From positions 1-15,254 of the forward strand of contig JAGHVP010000171.1 of NCBI GenBank assembly GCA_018064305.1: a stretch of 15,254 nt of DNA, in the 5' to 3' direction. Under the pieces are notes generated by a model. That model did no database searches. It was given only the letters and a program-made list of their open reading frames with translations, and had not been told where the DNA came from. Position 1 is the stretch's first letter, and every line of letters starts with the position of its first letter. This document shows positions 1-7,659 of this stretch, piece after piece. The position numbers and the translations under genes were made by a program. The stretch is from Candidatus Equibacterium intestinale (lineage in GTDB: Bacteria; Bacteroidota; Bacteroidia; Bacteroidales; UBA932).

Positions 1-552
1 GAGGAAGTCACGAAAGACGGAGAATATGTCCACTACAGGCGCGAGATAGGCACCGACCCCCAGACAGGCAAGCCTGTATCGGCGCGTATGGCAAGATACG
101 GTGCAGTGGTGCAGATCGGCACCGACGATGACCCCGACAAGAAGATCACAGGCATCGCCAAGGGCCTCCAGATAGAGACCATCACCCTGGCCGAGGCCCT
201 GTCACAGTTCACCCTCCCCCGTACGGTCGGTTCATTCGAAGAGAAAGAGATTGTGGCTGCCATAGGCAAATTCGGCCCGTACATCCGTCACGACGGCAAG
301 TTCTATTCACTCGGCAGGAGGTTGTCGCCGTACACCGTCACTGAAGAAGAGGCCGTTGCGCTCATCGAAGAGAAGAGGAAACAGGAGAGCAACGCAGTGA
401 TAGCCGCCTTCCCCGAGCACGACATCCAGGTGCTCAACGGCAGATACGGCCCCTACATCAAACAGGGAAAGAAAAACTACAAGATTCCCAAAGGCACAAA
501 GCCCGAATCACTCACCGAGGCTGCATGCCTTGACATCATCAGCAAATCATAA
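1..552 (+). CDS. topA: DNA topoisomerase I, C-terminal fragment (5' truncated by window edge)
   Basis: Frame 1 is open from the first base to a TAA at 550-552 and gives 183 residues without a start, so the gene begins outside the window. The fragment carries the glycine-rich repeats typical of the Bacteroidota TopA C-terminus: ARYGAVVQIG (about residues 31-40), GKFGPYIRHDGKFYSL (about 89-104) and GRYGPYIKQGKKNYKIPKG near the end. In the family these repeats bind single-stranded DNA and help relax negative supercoils; the Toprim and catalytic tyrosine parts are upstream and not visible. An internal ATG at 88 is not the true start, because homology-like sequence (GTDPQTGKPVSARM) continues in frame before it. 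The Lrp-type regulator begins 14 nt later, so the two could be cotranscribed. I am confident of the family; nothing can be said of the missing part. Confidence 0.93.
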   Translation, partial: EEVTKDGEYVHYRREIGTDPQTGKPVSARMARYGAVVQIGTDDDPDKKITGIAKGLQIETITLAEALSQFTLPRTVGSFEEKEIVAAIGKFGPYIRHDGKFYSLGRRLSPYTVTEEEAVALIEEKRKQESNAVIAAFPEHDIQVLNGRYGPYIKQGKKNYKIPKGTKPESLTEAACLDIISKS

Positions 553-566
553 CAACAATTCATCAT

Positions 567-1097
567 ATGGCAAATATCATAGAAGAACATCAGATTGATG
601 CAACCGACCAGAAGATACTTTCATTCCTGGTCAAGAACGCCCGCATGTCGTATCTGGAGATATCACGCGAGTGCGGCATCTCAGGTGCTGCTATCCATCA
701 GAGGGTAAAGAAGATGGAGAGCCTCGGCATCATCACCGGCAGCAGGCTGCTTGTGAAACCTCAGGCCCTCGGACTCAATGTATGCGCATACATCGGAGTA
801 TCTCTCTCGAGCACGAAGGAATATGACCACGTGGTGGAAGAGCTCAAGAAGCTCCCCGAGATTGTGGAGTGCCATTTCATCACAGGTATCCATGCGCTCA
901 TGCTGAAGCTCTATTGCTTTGACAACGAGCACCTTATGAAGGTCTTGATAAATACTATCCAGAACATCGAGGGTATCGAGAAGACAGAGACATGGATCTC
1001 TCTCAACCAGGCGTTCGAGCGTCAGGTATGGGTCAAGGGATATGACTATGTCGACAAGGGCAAGGACAAGTCCTCACGTAAGAAATCAACCAAGTAA
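567..1097 (+). CDS. Lrp/AsnC family transcriptional regulator
   Basis: This 176-residue protein has the two-part Lrp/AsnC layout. An N-terminal winged helix-turn-helix spans about residues 10-60 (DATDQKILSFLVKNARMSY, then ISGAAIHQRVKKMESLGII). A C-terminal RAM/ligand-sensing domain spans about 72-152 (VCAYIGVSL, EIVECHFITGIHALMLKLY, IEKTETWISL). Family members form dimers or octamers and answer to amino acids or other small metabolites; the ligand and targets here cannot be read from sequence. It is slightly longer than the usual 150-165 residues because of a lysine/serine-rich tail (about 160-176, DKGKDKSSRKKSTK). It starts 14 nt after topA. Its last four codons, including the stop, overlap the end of ispD on the other strand. 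No good Shine-Dalgarno site precedes the ATG, as is usual in this phylum. Confidence 0.9.
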   Translation: MANIIEEHQIDATDQKILSFLVKNARMSYLEISRECGISGAAIHQRVKKMESLGIITGSRLLVKPQALGLNVCAYIGVSLSSTKEYDHVVEELKKLPEIVECHFITGIHALMLKLYCFDNEHLMKVLINTIQNIEGIEKTETWISLNQAFERQVWVKGYDYVDKGKDKSSRKKSTK

Positions 1098-1757
1098 TGT
1101 CTGAGCTATCCTGAAATCTTCAGGGGTAGTGATCTTGATATTGTATTTAAGCCCTTCGACCAGCGAGACATTGAACCCTGCCGCCTCAACCACTGAGGCG
1201 TCGTCGGTGAATTTCTCGGTGTAAGGCAGACGATAAGACGCCTTGAGTATTTCCGAACGGAATACTTGAGGCGTCTGTATTAAACGGACGTTCTCCCTTA
1301 CAAGGGGATAGCTGTCGGTTTCGCACACTTCACGCACAGACTCGCACGGTGCCACGGCAGGAACGGCGGCTCCGGTGCGTTCTCCCTCCATATACATCAT
1401 TTCAAGGAATTCCGTTGTCACAAAGGGACGCACTCCGTCGTGGACCGCCACCACAGAGTTGTCGTCGACATACTTGAGGGCATTCGCCACTGAATGGAAC
1501 CTTGTCATTCCGCCTGAAGGCAGGTAATACTTGTCAAGGAAGAGATTGTTTTCACAATATGCCTTCCAGTACTCCTTCATGTCCGACGCCACCACGATTA
1601 TCAGCTCGACCTTGAACGGAAGGGAGAGGAATTTCTCGATTGTGTGGCGCAGGATGGGTTTTCCCCCAATCTCCAGGAACTGTTTCGGGGTCTTGCTTTT
1701 CAGGCGCGTGCCACTGCCGCCCGCCACAATTATCGCGTATTTTTTGCGTTCCGACAT
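1086..1757 (-). CDS. ispD: 2-C-methyl-D-erythritol 4-phosphate cytidylyltransferase
   Basis: IspD transfers CMP from CTP to 2-C-methyl-D-erythritol 4-phosphate, the third step of the MEP isoprenoid pathway, in the cytoplasm. The 223-residue product matches the usual family length. It shows the nucleotide-binding start AIIVAGGSGTRL (8-19) with SKTPKQFL (21-28), VHDGVRPFV (105-113), QTPQVF (161-166), FTDDASVVE (183-191) and NIKITTPED (206-214). I chose the ATG at 1757-1755 (MSERKKYAII). The frame stays open upstream to 1886, but that extension crosses the AT-rich promoter region and the start of purH and has no family similarity. The gene is divergent from purH and convergent with the Lrp-type gene. 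Its TGA (1088-1086) lies inside the regulator's coding sequence, a 12-bp tail-to-tail overlap. It stands alone, without other MEP genes nearby. Confidence 0.95.
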   Translation of the reverse strand: MSERKKYAIIVAGGSGTRLKSKTPKQFLEIGGKPILRHTIEKFLSLPFKVELIIVVASDMKEYWKAYCENNLFLDKYYLPSGGMTRFHSVANALKYVDDNSVVAVHDGVRPFVTTEFLEMMYMEGERTGAAVPAVAPCESVREVCETDSYPLVRENVRLIQTPQVFRSEILKASYRLPYTEKFTDDASVVEAAGFNVSLVEGLKYNIKITTPEDFRIAQTLLG

Positions 1758-1787
1758 CACTTGCAGAATTTTTGAAATTTCTAATGA

Positions 1788-1795
1788 CAAATGTA
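1788..1795 (-). promoter_or_regulatory. Candidate -7 promoter element for ispD
   Basis: The minus strand reads TACATTTG here, an exact match to the Bacteroidota -7 consensus TAnnTTTG, about 31 nt upstream of the ispD ATG. The only TTTG further upstream (1811-1808) is 12 nt away rather than the usual 19-21, so the -33 element is missing or weak. The position and strand are right for an ispD promoter; activity is inferred. Confidence 0.45.
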
Positions 1796-1816
1796 AGTTT
1801 TTTCCCACAAATTCAC

Positions 1817-1824
1817 TATTTTTG
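1817..1824 (+). promoter_or_regulatory. Candidate -7 promoter element for purH and the mre operon
   Basis: TATTTTTG matches TAnnTTTG and lies 24 nt before the purH ATG, leaving room for a short AT-rich leader. There is no clear TTTG at the expected -33 distance, only a T-rich run (1798-1803). A second identical octamer at 1839-1846 is too close to the ATG to act as the -7 element. This would be the most upstream promoter for purH and possibly for the downstream genes to rodA. Confidence 0.4.
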
Positions 1825-1848
1825 CGATTTAAGAAAACTATTTTTGAA

Positions 1849-3378
1849 ATGGCAGAAAATATAAAGAAAATCGAGTGCGCGCTCATCTCTGTCTTCTACA
1901 AGGACGGCATTGACGAAATCGCTGCAGAACTTACCAAGAACGGCACCCGCCTGCTCTCTACCGGCGGAACTTATGACTATCTCGTACAGAAAGGTTTCAA
2001 GGTTGAAAAGGTTGAAGACCTCACCACATATCCTTCAATTCTCGGCGGCAGGGTGAAAACCCTCCACCCCAAGGTTTTCGGAGGTATCCTTTCACGCAGG
2101 GACAACGCCGGCGACCGTGAGCAGATGGTTCAGTACGAACTTCCCTACATCGACCTCGTCATCGTGGACCTCTATCCCTTCGAGGAGTATGTAGCCAAGG
2201 GAGCTTCACATCAGGACATCATCGAGAAGATAGATATCGGAGGTATCTCCCTCATCCGCGCTGCGGCCAAGAACTACAAGGACGTTGTGATCGTACCCTG
2301 CAAGGAGTGCTACAGCAAGCTCGTAGAGTGCCTCAAGGCCCACAACGGCGGTACAACCGAAGAAGAGCGCTACAGCTTTGCAAAGCATGCCTTCGCCACC
2401 AGCAGCAACTACGACACCCACATTTTCAGCTATCTCAACAGCGACGGTGAAATCCCCGCATTCTCACAGAGCATCCTGGGCAGCCGCAGCCTGCGCTACG
2501 GCGAGAACCCTCACCAGAACGCCACATACTTCGGCAGCGAAGACTCCCTTCCCCGCCAGCTTCACGGCAAGGAGATATCATACAACAACATGCTCGACAT
2601 CGAGGCAGCCATCGAACTCATCAGCGACTTCGACTCAACTGCAGTTGCAGTGATCAAGCACAACAACGCCTGCGGATGCGCAGTGCGCGGCACAGTGCTC
2701 GAAGCATGGAAAGATGCACTGGCAGGTGACCCCGTGAGCGCCTTCGGAGGCATCATCGTCACCAACGGCACCATCGACAAGGAAGTTGCAGAAGAAATCA
2801 ACAAGATATTCTTCGAGGTGATCATCGCTCCCGAATATACTCCCGAAGCACTGGAGATCCTCGAATGCAAGAAGAACCGCATCATCCTCGAGCGCGGCAA
2901 CGTACAGCCCTCTAAGATGAAGTTCCGCTCGATGCTGGGCGGCGCCCTTATGCAGGAGCGCGACACAGTTGCAGAGACTCCGGCAGACCTTACGGTTGTT
3001 ACCGAGAAAGCTCCCCAGGAGTCGCAGATTGCAGATCTCCTTTTTGCAAACCGCCTTGTAAAGCACTCTAAATCAAACGCAATCGTACTTGCAAAGAACG
3101 GTATGCTGCTTGCCAGCGGTATCGGCCAGACATCACGCGTCGACGCCCTGAAACAGGCAATAGAGAAAGCTCATTCATTCAACTTCGACCTCAACGGCGC
3201 AGTGATGGCATCGGATGCATTCTTCCCCTTCCCCGACTGTGTCGAGATCGCGCACAACGCAGGCATCACAGCTGTGATCCATCCGGGTGGAAGTATCCGC
3301 GACGCTGAAAGCGTTGACTACTGCAATGCAAACGGAGTTGCAATGGTCACCACAGGCAAGCGCCACTTCAAGCACTAA
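1849..3378 (+). CDS. purH: Bifunctional AICAR transformylase / IMP cyclohydrolase
   Basis: PurH performs the last two steps of de novo purine synthesis: formylation of AICAR using 10-formyl-tetrahydrofolate, then ring closure to IMP. The 509-residue protein is of normal length for the phylum. The N-terminal cyclohydrolase (MGS-like) domain shows ALISVFYKDG (11-20), STGGTYDYL (37-45) and GGRVKTLHPKVFGGIL (66-81). The transformylase domain shows RYGENPHQN (216-224) and KHNNACGCA (270-278), which holds the Lys-His pair expected to be catalytic (K270, H271). The C-terminus has SDAFFPFPD and HPGGSIRD. The frame is open upstream to 1531, but that part is the antisense of ispD and lacks family similarity, so the ATG at 1849 (MAENIKK) is chosen. 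mreB follows after 37 nt with no evident promoter or terminator between them. Confidence 0.97.
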   Translation: MAENIKKIECALISVFYKDGIDEIAAELTKNGTRLLSTGGTYDYLVQKGFKVEKVEDLTTYPSILGGRVKTLHPKVFGGILSRRDNAGDREQMVQYELPYIDLVIVDLYPFEEYVAKGASHQDIIEKIDIGGISLIRAAAKNYKDVVIVPCKECYSKLVECLKAHNGGTTEEERYSFAKHAFATSSNYDTHIFSYLNSDGEIPAFSQSILGSRSLRYGENPHQNATYFGSEDSLPRQLHGKEISYNNMLDIEAAIELISDFDSTAVAVIKHNNACGCAVRGTVLEAWKDALAGDPVSAFGGIIVTNGTIDKEVAEEINKIFFEVIIAPEYTPEALEILECKKNRIILERGNVQPSKMKFRSMLGGALMQERDTVAETPADLTVVTEKAPQESQIADLLFANRLVKHSKSNAIVLAKNGMLLASGIGQTSRVDALKQAIEKAHSFNFDLNGAVMASDAFFPFPDCVEIAHNAGITAVIHPGGSIRDAESVDYCNANGVAMVTTGKRHFKH

Positions 3379-3415
3379 CAGACTCTTGTAAAGTCAATAT
3401 CATAACACACCACAT

Positions 3416-4435
3416 ATGGCATTTTCATTTTTATCACAGGAACTGGCTATCGACCTTGGCACCGCCAACACCGTCATCTACATGAATGACAAGAAGGTCA
3501 TCGACGAGCCGTCTATCGTTGCCATCAACACCTACACCGACAAGCCCGTGGCAGTCGGAAACGAGGCCAAGCTGATGCACGAGAGAACCAATCCGGGTAT
3601 CAAGACAATCCGCCCCCTCAAAGACGGTGTAATCGCCGACTTCGATGCAGCAGAGATAATGATACGCGAGCTGATCAAGAAGATCAACTACAAGAAATCC
3701 TTCTTCACTCCCAGCCTCAAGATGGTAGTGTGCATCCCCCAGGGAAGTACCGAAGTCGAGAAAAGAGCTGTGCGTGACTCTTCAGAGCACGCAGGCGGAC
3801 GTGAAATCTATATGATCTTCGAGCCCATGGCCGCAGCCCTGGGTATCGGACTCGACGTCACCGCCCCCAGCGGCAACATGGTCGTTGACATCGGAGGCGG
3901 CACAACAGAAGTTGCAGTGATCTCTCTCGGCGGCATCGTGGCTGCACAGAGCATCCGCGTCGCCGGCGATATCTTCACCAACGAGATCCAGACATACATG
4001 CGCCAGCAGCACAACATCCGCGTGGGTGAAATCACAGCTGAGCAGATCAAGATCAACATCGGCGCCGCAATCACCGACCTGGACGAGGACATCCCGCCCA
4101 TGACCATCAAGGGCCCGAACATCATGACTGCCCACCCCATCGAGGCTGAAGTGACTTCGCAGGAGATCGCCCACTGCCTTGACAAACAACTTGCCCGCAT
4201 CGAGGCAGGTATCCTCGAGGTTCTGGAGCAGACACCTCCCGAGCTGTATGCCGACATCGTTGAGAAGGGTATCTTCCTCACAGGCGGCGGTGCACTGCTC
4301 AAAGGCATCGACCAGCGCTTCGCAAAGAAGATCAACATTCCGTTCCACGTCTCAGAAGATCCTCTGCGCGCCGTTGCACGCGGCACATGCGCAGCACTCA
4401 AGAATGTGGAGAGCTTCCCGTTCCTGATGAGATAA
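3416..4435 (+). CDS. mreB: Rod shape-determining protein MreB (actin-like ATPase)
   Basis: MreB forms membrane-attached, ATP-dependent filaments that orient the cell-elongation machinery. The 339-residue protein has the actin-fold signatures in order: phosphate-1 LAIDLGTANTVIY (10-22), the conserved EVEKRAV (113-119) and EPMAAALGIG (136-145), phosphate-2 VDIGGGTTEVAVISLGG (157-173), and the adenosine motif GIFLTGGGALLKGID (285-299). The N-terminal MAFSFLSQE may include the short membrane-contact segment found in many MreBs. It is the first gene of the mreB-mreC-mreD-mrdA-rodA series, 37 nt after purH and 20 nt before mreC. The 3415-3418 region has no clear Shine-Dalgarno site. Length and motifs are typical and no key residue is missing. 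Confidence 0.97.
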   Translation: MAFSFLSQELAIDLGTANTVIYMNDKKVIDEPSIVAINTYTDKPVAVGNEAKLMHERTNPGIKTIRPLKDGVIADFDAAEIMIRELIKKINYKKSFFTPSLKMVVCIPQGSTEVEKRAVRDSSEHAGGREIYMIFEPMAAALGIGLDVTAPSGNMVVDIGGGTTEVAVISLGGIVAAQSIRVAGDIFTNEIQTYMRQQHNIRVGEITAEQIKINIGAAITDLDEDIPPMTIKGPNIMTAHPIEAEVTSQEIAHCLDKQLARIEAGILEVLEQTPPELYADIVEKGIFLTGGGALLKGIDQRFAKKINIPFHVSEDPLRAVARGTCAALKNVESFPFLMR

Positions 4436-4455
4436 CAGAGTCCGTCTGAAATAAG

Positions 4456-5283
4456 ATGAAGTATCGCGCAAGTTCATACAAACTGTTGATTACAATAGGT
4501 GTCTTCGTGGCATTGGAAATCATTTCCATAGTGATGATCACCTCCAACAGTATCTTGCAGCGATACCTCATTATGGACGGAGTGCGCAGCACCCAGGTGT
4601 TTTTCTGGAAGAAGAGCGAAAGCATCCGCGACTTCTTCACCCTCCGCGGCGCCAACCAGGCCCTTCAGGAGGAAAACGCAATGCTGAGGGCAAAGCTTTC
4701 CCAGGTGGAAAACTATATGGAAGACCACAGGGAGGAGATAGAGACCTATGAAGGTCTTTATGACTTCATTCCTGCCACAATCATCAAGAACACTCCCAAC
4801 AAGCAGCACAACTACCTGATCCTCAACAGAGGGTCGAAGGATGGCGTGCGCACAGAGATGGGCGTTGTGACGCACAACTCAATCGTGGGCGTGGTAAGCG
4901 CGGTGAGCGAAAACTACTGCTATGTGATTTCGTTCATGAACAAGAACCAGAAAGTCAGCGCAATGATTTCCGGCACCGAATATTTCGGACTCCTTTCGTG
5001 GGACGGCCACAGCAAGAACGACGCAACCCTTTCAGAGGTCCCGCTCCAGAGCATGGCCGCTGTGGGTGACACCGTAAGCACCAGCGGATATTCAACCATC
5101 TTCCCTCCGGACATCCCGGTCGGAACAATTACAGACATCAAAGAGGTCAGCGGTATGTACAAGGACATGAAAGTTGAACTGTTCCAGGAAATCCGCAGCC
5201 TCAAATACGTATATCTTGTGCAGAGACACGATCAGGAAGAGATCGACGCTCTCTCAGACTCTCAAAAAGCAGACAAGCAATGA
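4456..5283 (+). CDS. mreC: Rod shape-determining protein MreC
   Basis: MreC is a single-pass membrane protein whose external part binds PBP2 and helps activate it within the elongation complex. The 275-residue product has a short basic N-terminus, one hydrophobic segment (about 10-30, LLITIGVFVALEIISIVMI), a predicted coiled coil (about 65-100, with QALQEENAMLRAKLSQVE), and a beta-rich periplasmic domain. That domain carries LNRGSKDGV (123-131), GVVTHNSIVGVV (136-147) and the conserved VGDTVSTSGYSTIFPPDIPV (203-222). The last roughly 20 residues are acidic and polar. The stop codon overlaps the mreD start as ATGA (5280-5283), which suggests translational coupling. Its place directly after mreB supports the assignment. 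Confidence 0.94.
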   Translation: MKYRASSYKLLITIGVFVALEIISIVMITSNSILQRYLIMDGVRSTQVFFWKKSESIRDFFTLRGANQALQEENAMLRAKLSQVENYMEDHREEIETYEGLYDFIPATIIKNTPNKQHNYLILNRGSKDGVRTEMGVVTHNSIVGVVSAVSENYCYVISFMNKNQKVSAMISGTEYFGLLSWDGHSKNDATLSEVPLQSMAAVGDTVSTSGYSTIFPPDIPVGTITDIKEVSGMYKDMKVELFQEIRSLKYVYLVQRHDQEEIDALSDSQKADKQ

Positions 5284-5792
5284 CAACAGACATCAAAAGA
5301 CTGGTGGTATATGTCGTGGTGATACTCATACAGATCATCGCCGGCAACCATATCAACCTGGGTCCGCTGGTCTATATATGCCTGCTGCCCATACTGATTG
5401 TCAACCTGCCGCTCGACCAGGAGCCCTATTTCTCAATCCTCATATCATTCGGGCTCGGACTGGCGGTTGACATTCTATCAGACGGAGTGCTCGGCCTGAA
5501 TGCAGGTGCGGCCGCGCTTACATCCCTGGTTTCAAAACCGCTCTTCTACCCCATCTTCCAGAAGAACAACTACAGCAAGAAATACATTCCTCCTATCAGG
5601 GAGAGCGGCATACTGCCACATATCAACTACATGTCGGTGATGCTGCTTGTGTTCTTTGTATTCTACATTGCATTCGACGGTTTCACCAAAACTGCATTCG
5701 TCACCTCTGTCCTGCGTCTTGCGGTGAATGTGGCTGTGAATCTTGCCATGATCCTGATCCTCGATTTTTCATTCTTCAACGACAAGAGATAG
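5280..5792 (+). CDS. mreD: Rod shape-determining protein MreD
   Basis: MreD is a small polytopic inner-membrane partner of MreC in cell elongation. This 170-residue protein is mostly hydrophobic, with about five or six membrane segments: near residues 8-24 (LVVYVVVILIQII), 29-45, 50-66 (followed by LSDGVLGLNAGAAAL), 117-134 (YMSVMLLVFFVFYIAF) and 139-165. A polar loop (about 92-112) separates the two halves. Sequence conservation in this family is weak, so the call rests on size, topology, the VDILSDGVLGLNAGA stretch (63-77) typical of MreD, and position between mreC and mrdA. Its ATG overlaps the mreC stop (ATGA), and it ends 13 nt before mrdA. Confidence 0.88.
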   Translation: MTTDIKRLVVYVVVILIQIIAGNHINLGPLVYICLLPILIVNLPLDQEPYFSILISFGLGLAVDILSDGVLGLNAGAAALTSLVSKPLFYPIFQKNNYSKKYIPPIRESGILPHINYMSVMLLVFFVFYIAFDGFTKTAFVTSVLRLAVNVAVNLAMILILDFSFFNDKR

Positions 5793-5798
5793 ACGGGC

Positions 5799-5803
5799 GG
5801 AGG
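5799..5803 (+). promoter_or_regulatory. Shine-Dalgarno-like GGAGG before mrdA
   Basis: GGAGG lies only 2 nt before the mrdA ATG at 5806. Other starts in this window lack such a site, as expected for Bacteroidota, where anti-SD pairing is rarely used. The spacing is too short for a normal Shine-Dalgarno interaction, so it may be chance. Confidence 0.3.
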
Positions 5804-5805
5804 TC

Positions 5806-7659
5806 ATGAGATTTTCAATCAACAAACGAGATTCCATTCTGATAGTATTGTTCCTGGTGTTTGCCGTAATGGCAATCAGGCTGTTCAACATCCAGATACT
5901 TGACAAGAGCTATCTCGAGACCGCAGAGAACAACGCCCTCAAATACGTCACCATCTATCCTGCCCGCGGACGCATACTCGACCGCTACGGCAAGACCATA
6001 GTCGAGAACAAGATCACCTACGACATAATGGTGAGCCCGCGCCAGGTCACACCGTTCGACACCACGGCCATCTGCCGCATCTTCGAGCTGGATCCCGCAT
6101 TTGTGCGTGACCGCTTTGCCAGCTACCGCGAAAACGACCGCAAGATAGGATTCGGCTCGATGCCGTTCCTCAAGCAGGTAAGCGGCGAGCAGTACAACGC
6201 CTTTGCAGAACGCGCATTCATGTTCCCCGGCTTCGAGGCCATAACCAGGACGGCCCGCGTATACCCCATCAACGCCGGAGGAAACCTTATCGGATATGTG
6301 TCTGAGGTGAACAAGGCGTATATCGAATCACACCCCGATTACAAGGCCGGAGACTATGCCGGACAGACCGGAATCGAAAGGGCCTACGAATCAAGGCTTG
6401 CCGGTAAGAAAGGCTACACAATCTATTACAAGGATGCCAAGGGCCGCCTGCAGGGACGCTATGAAGACGGCGCCAAGGATGTAGAGGCAGTTGCCGGCAC
6501 CGACATCACCACAACCATCGATGCAGAGCTCCAGGCATTCGGCGAGCAGCTGATGAAGAACAAAGTGGGGTCTGTGGTGGCCATCGAGCCTTCCACCGGT
6601 GAAATCCTCACCCTTATCTCCAGCCCCGGTATCGATGTGAACCAGCTGGCCGAGATCAACAAGTATTACAAGGAAATCAGCGAAAACCCGTACAACCCGA
6701 TGTTCAACCGCACAGTGCAGTCGGCACAGCCTCCCGGATCGGTGTTCAAGCTGGTCAACGGTCTGATAGGCATGCAGGAAGGTGTACTTACGCGTGACAA
6801 CCGCTATCCCTGCAGCCGCGGCTTCACAATGGGAAGCGTACACGTGGGCTGCCACTCGCACACCTCTCCCATCAACCTCACGCAGTCCATTGCAATGTCA
6901 TGCAACGCATATTACTGCTATGTGCTGCGCAACATCCTCGACAACAAGAAATACAAGAACATAGAGGAGTCGTTCAACGTATGGCGCGACTATGTCACCA
7001 GCTTCGGATTCGGTACCAAACTAGGCACCGACGTCCCCTACGAGCTGGGAGGCAATGTTCCCACAGTGGAGAACTACAACAAGCTGCACGGAAAGGGGCG
7101 CTGGAAATCACTCTCCATAATCTCACTCTCGATCGGGCAGGGTGAGCTGGGATGCACCCCCATGCACCTTGCAAACCTCTGCGCAACAATCGCTAACCGC
7201 GGCTTCTTCTACACCCCCCACATGATAAAGGGATGCGAGGAATATCCCCTCGATTCTGCCTACACTGTAAAGCATTACACCAAGGTGGATCCGAAATATT
7301 TCCCCTACGTTGTGGAAGGCATGAACCAGTCGGTCTACGGTGACGGAGGTACTTCACACGTTGCACAGGTTCCCGGAGTGAACATGTGCGGCAAGACCGG
7401 CACCGCCCAGAACCCCCATGGCGACGACCACTCGGTGTTTGTATGCTTCGCCCCCAAGGACGACCCCAAGATTGCCGTGGCCGCATATATCGAGAACGGC
7501 GGTTTCGGCGCCACATGGGCTGCCCCCATCGCCTCCCTCATAGTTGAGAAATACCTCAACGGCGAAATTGCCGAAGGCACCCGCTCCGACCTTGAAAGAA
7601 GAGTCAGGGAGGGATATCTGCTGAACAAAGTCAAACCTGTCAAGCGCAAGAAGAAATGA
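5806..7659 (+). CDS. mrdA: Penicillin-binding protein 2, elongation-specific peptidoglycan transpeptidase
   Basis: PBP2 is the class B PBP that crosslinks lateral-wall peptidoglycan in partnership with RodA. The 617-residue protein has one N-terminal membrane anchor (about 10-28, SILIVLFLVFAVMAIRLF), a dimerization/pedestal region beginning YPARGRILDRYG (51-62) and containing GQTGIERAYE (186-195), then the transpeptidase domain. The catalytic motifs are intact: SVFK (Ser312-Lys315), SCN (365-367) and KTGT (530-533). The C-terminus is basic (VKPVKRKKK). The ATG at 5806 is 13 nt after mreD and is preceded at close range by GGAGG. The stop overlaps the rodA start as ATGA (7656-7659), the classic mrdA-rodA arrangement. 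Distinguishing PBP2 from PBP3 (FtsI) rests mainly on this context, which is strong. Confidence 0.96.
   Translation: MRFSINKRDSILIVLFLVFAVMAIRLFNIQILDKSYLETAENNALKYVTIYPARGRILDRYGKTIVENKITYDIMVSPRQVTPFDTTAICRIFELDPAFVRDRFASYRENDRKIGFGSMPFLKQVSGEQYNAFAERAFMFPGFEAITRTARVYPINAGGNLIGYVSEVNKAYIESHPDYKAGDYAGQTGIERAYESRLAGKKGYTIYYKDAKGRLQGRYEDGAKDVEAVAGTDITTTIDAELQAFGEQLMKNKVGSVVAIEPSTGEILTLISSPGIDVNQLAEINKYYKEISENPYNPMFNRTVQSAQPPGSVFKLVNGLIGMQEGVLTRDNRYPCSRGFTMGSVHVGCHSHTSPINLTQSIAMSCNAYYCYVLRNILDNKKYKNIEESFNVWRDYVTSFGFGTKLGTDVPYELGGNVPTVENYNKLHGKGRWKSLSIISLSIGQGELGCTPMHLANLCATIANRGFFYTPHMIKGCEEYPLDSAYTVKHYTKVDPKYFPYVVEGMNQSVYGDGGTSHVAQVPGVNMCGKTGTAQNPHGDDHSVFVCFAPKDDPKIAVAAYIENGGFGATWAAPIASLIVEKYLNGEIAEGTRSDLERRVREGYLLNKVKPVKRKKK

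Noticed and set aside
1531..1848. Possible N-terminal extension of PurH by 106 residues
   Set aside because: The extension is the antisense of ispD plus the AT-rich intergenic region, and PurH proteins of normal length begin at the 1849 ATG.
1758..1886. Possible N-terminal extension of IspD by 43 residues
   Set aside because: It would overlap the start of purH and cross the promoter region. The nucleotide-binding motif AIIVAGG is normally within the first 10 residues, as it is from the ATG at 1757.
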